The position numbers and the translations under genes were made by a program. From positions 61,964,167 to 62,028,166 of the forward strand of contig CM037870.1 in assembly GCA_021292105.1 (NCBI GenBank): 64,000 nucleotides of DNA, in the 5' to 3' direction. The DNA is from Anadara kagoshimensis (Eukaryota > Mollusca > Bivalvia > Arcoida > Arcidae). A model generated the notes under the pieces. That model ran no database searches and had not been told where the DNA came from. It saw only the letters and a program-made list of their open reading frames with translations. Of this stretch, positions 59,001 to 64,000 are shown piece after piece; the stretch's first letter is position 1, and every line of letters starts with the position of its first letter.

Positions 59001-60052
59001 TAACACAGATATGTCATAAAATATAAAAAAGATGAATGTGTATTGGAGATCTATATAAAATATTGATCAAACCATTATTTACACAAACCTACTTTATTAT
59101 TAAATTTACTCTCTTTGATTTTATCATTTAGATTTTTTAAAGTCACTTCCCACAAAAATAATTCCAGAGTTATTCCCCTTTGTTGAATTTCTTTTGCATT
59201 GAAGATAGAACTATGAGTGACAGTGGGTACAAGAGGTTGATAAATTTGATTGAAACCATTATTTACACAAACTGAAATTATTATTTATGCTTAATTATCG
59301 AATTATTTCCCTTTGTTGAAATTCTTTATCATTAAAGATATACTTAGTAATTGTAAGTTACAGCACACATGGGTAAAAAGTGCTTGATAAAATGTTGATT
59401 GACACCATTATTTACACTAACTAATATTTTTTATTAAATTCACTTAGTTTTTTAGACACGTACCGCAAAACAAATGAGTTATTCCCCTTTATTAAATTTC
59501 TTTTGTATTGAAGATATAATTGTAAGTGACAGTTGGTAAAAATTGGATGAGGTAACAGATGAAAGTTATACTGTAGCTATCTTTCAGCAAACATTCTTAA
59601 CCTGCATTGATTCAGGAGTTATTCCCCTTTTTTGAATTTTTTTGTATTGAAAGTGACAGTGGATACAAAGTGGTTTGTCGCATAGAGAATAGTCATAGGC
59701 ATTTTACAGCAAAGAGTCTGAACTTATATTGATGCCATAAATTTTTTAATGAAATGTGTGAAGAAAACTAACTTCTTTTGGTAAATTACTATACTTGTAC
59801 TTTTTATGGTACAAATTTTCACTGCTTTAACACCTCTATTCACGCCATAAAGCATGCCAAAAAAAAAAAAAAAAAAAACTGGTAAAAAGACAAATAATTG
59901 TTAAATAAAGTAGCAAGGTGAGAAATAATCTGAACTTACCTGAAAAATTTTCTCCAAGCTAGCTGGATAGTAAGCGCTGCAATCTGCCGTTCGAATTCCT
60001 CCGCTCCTGCCCGAAGACGAATCGTCCTTATTGACTGCTTTGCTACATTCAT
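50756..60052 (-). CDS. Small IQ-motif protein, five coding exons, family not recognised
   Basis: Joined exons 60052-59940, 52966-52863, 52340-52254, 51643-51506 and 50763-50756 give 149 residues with consistent phases. Residues about 22-41 carry an IQ motif, IQLAWRKFFRR (I-Q-x3-R-K-x3-R), a calmodulin or light-chain binding site in known families. The rest is rich in aromatic and basic residues (DPEIIAMKQRALMSQVYG, VPFWHPNQKKKARPYWTKW, NWRPIDDDEF) with no membrane segment or signal peptide. The intron after exon 1 is about 7 kb. The reading frame stays open upstream of the ATG to an acceptor-like AG at 60078-60079, so the start may lie in an earlier exon. Function not known; a ciliary or cytoskeletal role would only be a guess. 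Confidence 0.75.
51506..51643 (-). CDS. IQ protein exon 4 (alternative stop at 51489 if unspliced)
   Basis: 138 nt, phase 1-1. Acceptor TCTGTTACAG and donor GTCT|GTAAGA. Encodes LSYNFAVDRYHPLVAKKGY, IPTPFVDDEAFPRNFNW and RPIDDDEFV. If the donor is not used, the frame continues CKIYF to a TAG at 51489-51491. Confidence 0.8.
51905..52140. mobile_element. Interspersed repeat fragment in the IQ gene
   Basis: TAGTATACCCCCACTTTTAA...ATGGACAGAAGGACAGAGGT...AAAGCGGGGTATAATAAT: ends TATACCCC and GGGGTATA are inverted. Intron 3 of the IQ gene, which runs on the minus strand. Confidence 0.55.
52254..52340 (-). CDS. IQ protein exon 3
   Basis: 87 nt, phase 1-1. Acceptor TTTACAACAG and donor GCTG|GTATGT. 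Encodes ENISVPFWHPNQKKKARPY and WTKWVPSAA. Symmetric exon. Confidence 0.8.
52482..52510. repeat. (ATTG)n microsatellite
   Basis: Seven GATT units in the intron between IQ exons 2 and 3. Confidence 0.95.
52863..52966 (-). CDS. IQ protein exon 2
   Basis: 104 nt. Acceptor TTTTGTAG and donor TATG|GTATGT on the minus strand. Encodes RKLLNSLHPNKRQLHMWD and PEIIAMKQRALMSQVYG, phase 2 to 1. Finishes the IQ motif arginines. Confidence 0.8.
53541..53660 (+). mobile_element. SINE family 2 copy, tRNA-like head
   Basis: GGTGCCCGAGTGGTCTAAAG is a good Ser/Leu-type tRNA box A; ATGTTGGAATCCAACTAGGG holds box B about 80 bp later. No tRNA cloverleaf, so a SINE head. Confidence 0.65.
53920..54122. repeat. 32-bp minisatellite, six units
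   Basis: Unit GGTTTGTCAGTTTGGTTACTG then ATCAGGTTG-T; copies nearly identical. Confidence 0.97.
55483..55552. repeat. (TA)n microsatellite
   Basis: About 65 bp of TATATA with two breaks. Confidence 0.97.
56048..56092. repeat. Poly(T) followed directly by poly(G)
   Basis: About 16 T then a G run of over 20 with one A near the end. Such a tract can form G-quadruplexes and is error-prone in sequencing. Confidence 0.95.
56765..57005 (-). mobile_element. SINE family 2, full-length reverse copy
   Basis: On the minus strand: TTTATTGGTCTAATGGTCAA (box A-like), TGGTTCTAATCTCAC (box B-like) and body with CCACCATCCATGAATTGACA. The clearest copy of this family here. Confidence 0.7.
57405..57785. mobile_element. 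Foldback element with about 65-bp arms
   Basis: Left arm CCTTTCATTAGGAATATTTA and AGGAGGGTCCACC is inverted at the right as GGACCCTCCTACATGAATATT and CCTAATGAAAGGTC. Flanks share AAACAACATTAATCTGTCCA / AGGTTGATATTGTTTACC. Different family from the GTTTCACAAT foldbacks. Confidence 0.85.
58665..58975. repeat. About 120-bp diverged tandem repeat
   Basis: Units with TTGACAC-AAAGCT-GA-AC, CGGGTTTAATAT/CAGGTTTGATAT and TTTTTGTAAAAATCATG-AATG. Confidence 0.8.
59040..59705. repeat. About 145-170-bp diverged tandem repeat
   Basis: Four units with AACCATTATTTACAC-AAC, GAGTTATTCCCCTTT, GAATTTCTTTTG-ATTGAAGA and GTGACAGT-GG-A-AA. Confidence 0.85.
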
Positions 60053-60077
60053 AATTCCATGTTGTCTGAACTTGTAA
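59940..60077 (-). CDS. IQ protein exon 1 (coding from ATG 60050-60052)
   Basis: Donor TTCAG|GTAAGTT below 59940. Encodes MNVAKQSIRTIRLRAGAEE and FERQIAALTIQLAWRKFF. The ATG overlaps a tiny upstream reading frame (ATGGAATTATGA), which could lower initiation. The codons before the ATG (YKFRQHGI) are open up to a good acceptor TTATTTCAG at 60078, so this may be an internal exon. Confidence 0.75.
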
Positions 60078-60099
60078 CTGAAATAATTAAAAAAGAAAT

Positions 60100-62420
60100 T
60101 AATAAATGTGTTATTAAGATAATTCTATAATCTATGATACCCTGATCTGCAAATTTATACATCGCAAAAAAGTGTATACATGGAAATAAGACACCATAAA
60201 AACAAGAGTACACAGTAACTGATAGTATTGGTATACACCAAGGTACTCTCAAGAAAAGCAGACAGACAAAATGTCTTAATTTGGTCATTCTCGACACTAT
60301 ATATAGGACAATATGTGTATAATATATTAAAGGCTCTTTTTGGCCCTGAAAAGCAGATATGGTATACAGCCAAATTTTGTTCTTATAGAAGCTCAATTCA
60401 TGTGAAATTTACATGGAATTTTTATGTGAAATAACATGAATTGCACATAAATGTTCCATGAATGAAGTTTGGCTAATTTGTATATAACTTGAATTCAAAC
60501 ATATCAATACTTGTCTTTAAAACATATAAACAACACAAAGCAAAACATATTTCATAATTTTTTTCTTCATCGCAACAATAGTTTCTGCAGTGTTCAATCC
60601 GTGATTTTTAAGAGGGGCCATTTTCAATAACTTTTGTCTATAACGCCATAATTAACATGATCAATATTTTGTATTCATAGAATGTTAAATATGGCCCACT
60701 ATGGCCTTAACCAAAAAAATAATAATTAAAAAATGGGGTTATTGCACAAAAAATTAAGGGATCAATGGAACCATGGCCTATTCTAGAATGAACATGCACT
60801 GCTTTCTACAATAAATACCTGTGTAAAATATGCCTTAGAAAGGCAAAAGTATATATAAAAAAAAACAATTGTAAATACATTTTATGATTGGTCATATTTA
60901 TGACATAATAATAAATAACAAACCGGTAATCTGAAATTAAATATTAAAATCTATGATGTCTTTAATACACAAAACAAATTTTGGTGTCCATGGAAACCAT
61001 AAATCAAATTTTCACTCCTTTCTGCATCTTTGGGCCAAACTCAGACCTTATGATAAATGTTCCTTTCTTATGAAGCTTATAATTATTTAATAATTATAGA
61101 AAAATCTTTATTTTTTTCTCTGATATGTTAAATGTCCTGAAACAAAGCCAGGTAAACAGACTCATTTCATGGACTATCAATGTAACAGAACTTGCTAATG
61201 AGTTGAAAAAGCATTATTAAATAATGACTTGAAAGAATATTACAAAGTAACGGAAATCTTATACGTCTAAGAAGCTTTTAAACATTAATGAAACCCTTAA
61301 AATCCATTACCGTCTGAAAAAAAATGTTTAAATATTTAAAATGACTTTGATCAGATGGTTAATCATACTTAGGAGTATCTGAAACTCGTTATTGAATTCA
61401 TTTTTTAACCATTATATGTAAATTTTAATGGGGTTTGCTTGTATATCATGTGATATTTTGTAATGTGCAGAAACAAATACTTCCATTTGAAATGATGGGT
61501 GAAACAGTTTCATTACTTTAATAAATCAAAGGTTCACACTTAGTGCATAATATAATTTATGCTGATGTTCTGATATCATTTTGAAAATTTAAAATGTGTC
61601 TATTTATCTCCATTCAAGATACAATTCAAGATACAATTCAAGACACAAGTTTTTGGAGGTCATAAAGTTCAAGACTCTCTCACCATCTTCTTATTTCAGC
61701 TTGTTTCATATACACATCTGAGCAAAGTTTGCTAGCAGCTGGTTTCAACCAGTTTTCTGTTAACATGGTTAATTTATTAAACAATATTTACGATATACCG
61801 GTATACCCTGAGAAGGCATTTCAGGTTGGACATGTTTTTGGTTTAATCAGGAGTTTGCTTTCACAGGTTTCACTGTATGTGATATACTTATCATTTAGAC
61901 TAAGCGAACATTACAAACCATTAAAAACAAAATAATTGGGTTTACTAGCATGTCTAGTGATACCAAATAACCGTAATATCTTGGACCTTCCATTACAAAA
62001 CATAATTTTGAAGTTGAACCCCTGATATTGTTTCTTTAGAACTTAATTTCCGACAAAAGTTGACACTTTAATTTCTGTAAAAGTAATGTTATTCTGTGAA
62101 TTTACAACAAATACATTTTTCATATTATTATCACAAACATTTACAGGTATTGGTCAAGTGGTATGCTAGTAGTGTCCTCCATTAATATTCTTTAGCAGTG
62201 ATTGGGGTGGGGGTGAGGTGGGGTGGATGGTTTACTGGTGGGCGAAGGGGTAGTTTTGGTAGTTGTAGTGCAATGAGGGTTGATATATCCTTTGTGAAAT
62301 TATTCATCAGGTAATTAATCTTAAAATACATATAATTATGTTAATTAAGATTTCAATATTACATGTGAGATATGGTTTTATTGGAATTTTAATAAACATC
62401 ACATCAACATGTGTAATATG
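60100..62420. other. No gene seen upstream of the IQ exon
   Basis: No promoter or exon with the required phase could be picked out. Minus frames at 60155-60396 are AT-rich and overlap the exon 1 acceptor. GGTTTCACTGTATGTGATAT near 61867 is a solo end of the TACAGTAAAACC family. Confidence 0.45.
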
Positions 62421-62685
62421 TCTGGCCCCGGTTTCACAATCATTCCTTAGCTAAGATTCTCCTTAATTAGAATCTTGCAAAATTTCAATCCTTTATAATT
62501 TTCTTAATTTTGAAGATATTCAGTAATTTAAGGTCTCAATCATAAGATCAATTCTAGATTTAAACATCTGCATTTAGTTTTGACAAAAATATTCATTAGT
62601 AGTTCCAAAAACAGATTACCAAAATTTGCTAAATTTAAGTTAAGGAAAATCTTAGTTAAGGAATGATTGTGAAACCGGGGCCAGA
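62421..62685. mobile_element. Foldback element, copy C
   Basis: TCTGGCCCCGGTTTCACAAT...AAGTTAAGGAAAATCTTAG...GAAACCGGGGCCAGA. Complete outer ends TCTGGCCCC / GGGGCCAGA. Confidence 0.94.
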
Positions 62686-62956
62686 TCCCACTTTCACAAT
62701 AATAACTAACTACAATCTTCCTCAACTTAAACTTAGCAAATTATGGGAACTTTTGGAACCTTTGGGAGATAAAAATTAAGATTTTTGACAAAAAACGAAT
62801 ACAAATGTTTTAAGCTTGAAGTGATCTTCAAAGCGGCATAATAAATTTTGGAATATCTTAAAAATTACCAGGTAACAAAATTGTTAAGATTAGAAATTTG
62901 CAAAGTTGTAAGTTAAGGAAGGTCCTAGTTAAGGAATGATTGTGAAACTTGGGCCA
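62686..62956. mobile_element. Foldback element, copy D, directly next to copy C
   Basis: TCCCACTTTCACAATAATAA...TAAGGAATGATTGTGAAACT with TGGGCCA. Arms are more diverged than in copy C. The two copies abut with no spacer. Confidence 0.8.
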
Positions 62957-63161
62957 CTTTAAAACACTTCCTCTTATACGCCAAGTTGTACAGACATATA
63001 TTATGTCATACAAATATCATCCTCACCGTGCTATAAACCTATAAAAACAGGAAGTTTTAACACCAATATATTAAATTACTATAAATAAAATATTGATTTT
63101 TCAGTATTGAAATATTTTTTGATGGTAGTGAATTACATTCCCATACCAACTTCACAATAAT

Positions 63162-63297
63162 AAACAGGGCTTTGGTACGTTACACGGCTCCATGTACCAC
63201 GTCAAAGATTTATGTACCCTGAGCCACAGACAAAGGGTACATTCATCTTTGACGGGGTAGATGGGGCCGTGTAACCTGCCAAAGCCCTGTTTAACGT
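63162..63297. mobile_element. Palindrome, about 60-bp arms
   Basis: AAACAGGGCTTTGGTACGTT...CCACGTCAAAGAT mirrored by ATCTTTGACGGGGT...AACCTGCCAAAGCCCTGTTT. GC content and CG count are above the surroundings. Confidence 0.9.
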
Positions 63298-63506
63298 TTT
63301 TGTCACCCTTCAAAGCGTTACCAGTTGGTAAGCGCCATGTTTGTTTACTGTAACTAGACGTCAGCGATGTACCAGTTACTTCCCTTTTACCGCTAAACGT
63401 CACGTGCGTTCATGTACCCCAGGAGATTTCCGAACATAGTTCCATGTACCCCGGCAAGTTAACCAATCGCTATGTGAGAAATTTCTTTGAAGGGTGACAA
63501 AATGCT
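63297..63506. mobile_element. Short element with TTTTTGTCACCCTTCAAAG inverted ends
   Basis: Left CGTTTTTGTCACCCTTCAAAG and right CTTTGAAGGGTGACAAAATG. Between them, CG-rich sequence with CATGTACCCC repeated twice (63412 and 63443), also echoed in the neighbouring palindrome (CATGTACCAC). No open reading frame. Confidence 0.85.
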
Positions 63507-63865
63507 ATAAATGGTTTGTTGATCACATGGTGCACTAGCAAATTTTTAACACCAATGTATTAAATGACAATCAATTAGATATTGATTTTTTAGTATTGAA
63601 ACATATTTTTTATATAAGCAATCTACATTCCAGTCAATTAGATATTGATTTTTCAGTATTGAAATCTACGCTCATGAATTGAAATCTGAAAAGAAATACA
63701 TTTCATGGTTAATTTCATATGCAGATTATATATATACACAAATTAAAACCCTTTTACCTTTATATAAACATTTCAATCATGCCTGCAGTGTAACATGAGC
63801 ATTAGCAACAGAAATGATTAGCATTTGTATGTATTTAAACATACTATAACTGTTTATAATCCAAA

Positions 63866-64000
63866 TACAGTAAAACCTGTATATAAAGACCACACATGGG
63901 AAGTAAGTAATACAGTCAAACCTGTATATAAAGACCACATATGGGAAGTAAATAATACATAAAACCTGTATATAAAGACCACTCAGGGGACCTAAGTAAT
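63866..64000. repeat. About 48-bp tandem repeat, TACAGTAAAACC type, cut by window end
   Basis: Three units of ACAGTAAAACCTGTATATAA then AGACCAC-CATGGGAAGTAA. Continues past the window. Confidence 0.95.

Larger units (their letters stand above)
54123..59939. other. Large first intron of the IQ gene, remainder
   Basis: No exon found on either strand. Contains the (TA)n, T/G homopolymer, SINE, foldback and tandem repeats listed separately; the rest is AT-rich. Confidence 0.5.
63060..63660. repeat. Direct repeats flanking the palindrome and inverted-end element
   Basis: ACACCAATATATTAAATTAC...ATTGATTTTTCAGTATTGAA (63060-63140) recurs as ACACCAATGTATTAAATGAC...ATTGATTTTTTAGTATTGAA (63549-63605), with a partial third copy at 63637-63664. 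It looks like an older tandem repeat split by insertion. Confidence 0.85.

Noticed and set aside
60049..60396. Minus-strand frame of 115 residues, hydrophobic, upstream of the IQ exon
   Set aside because: Its end overlaps the IQ exon and its acceptor in another frame. It is AT-rich with no recognisable family.

Overview
The window is about 64 kb of AT-rich, intron-dense, repeat-rich animal DNA. Spliceosomal introns with GT-AG borders, tRNA-derived SINE-like repeats, tandem-core interspersed elements with GTCCGTCGTGCGTCGT-type ends and a supervillin orthologue point to a lophotrochozoan, most likely a bivalve mollusc. I see nothing bacterial and no CRISPR, operon or prophage.

Left two thirds (4865-43201, plus strand): the 3' part of a supervillin-like gene. 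I could join 28 exons with consistent phases, encoding about 1,861 residues up to the stop. The true start lies upstream of the first exon seen and probably outside the window. The N-terminal half is disordered and carries repeated TQPVT-type motifs. One large exon (18820-19543) encodes ten regularly spaced [KR][GS][IV]L[KR] motifs, matching the SILK docking motif of protein phosphatase 1. The C-terminal half carries gelsolin-like repeats and a villin headpiece. Exon 3 ends in a 45-bp tandem triplication that contains the splice donor, giving three in-frame donors. The same exon has an apparent one-base frameshift at an A7 tract.

Right part (43202-50755): the supervillin 3' UTR and intergenic DNA, with a minisatellite just after the stop. 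From 60052 down to 50756 (minus strand) lies a five-exon gene for a protein of about 149 residues with one IQ motif. I do not recognise its family. The two genes converge.

Most of the rest is repeats: two large elements with tandem cores and near-identical right ends (2317-3315, 10671-12513), four copies of a palindromic foldback element (18158, 23586, 62421, 62686), a dispersed family bounded by TACAGTAAAACC / GGTTTTACTGTA, two SINE-like families, a recombinase-like fragment in the last supervillin intron, and many minisatellites. The supervillin product should act at the membrane-actin cortex. The SILK array suggests it could also gather several PP1 molecules there, which is the main hypothesis from this window.
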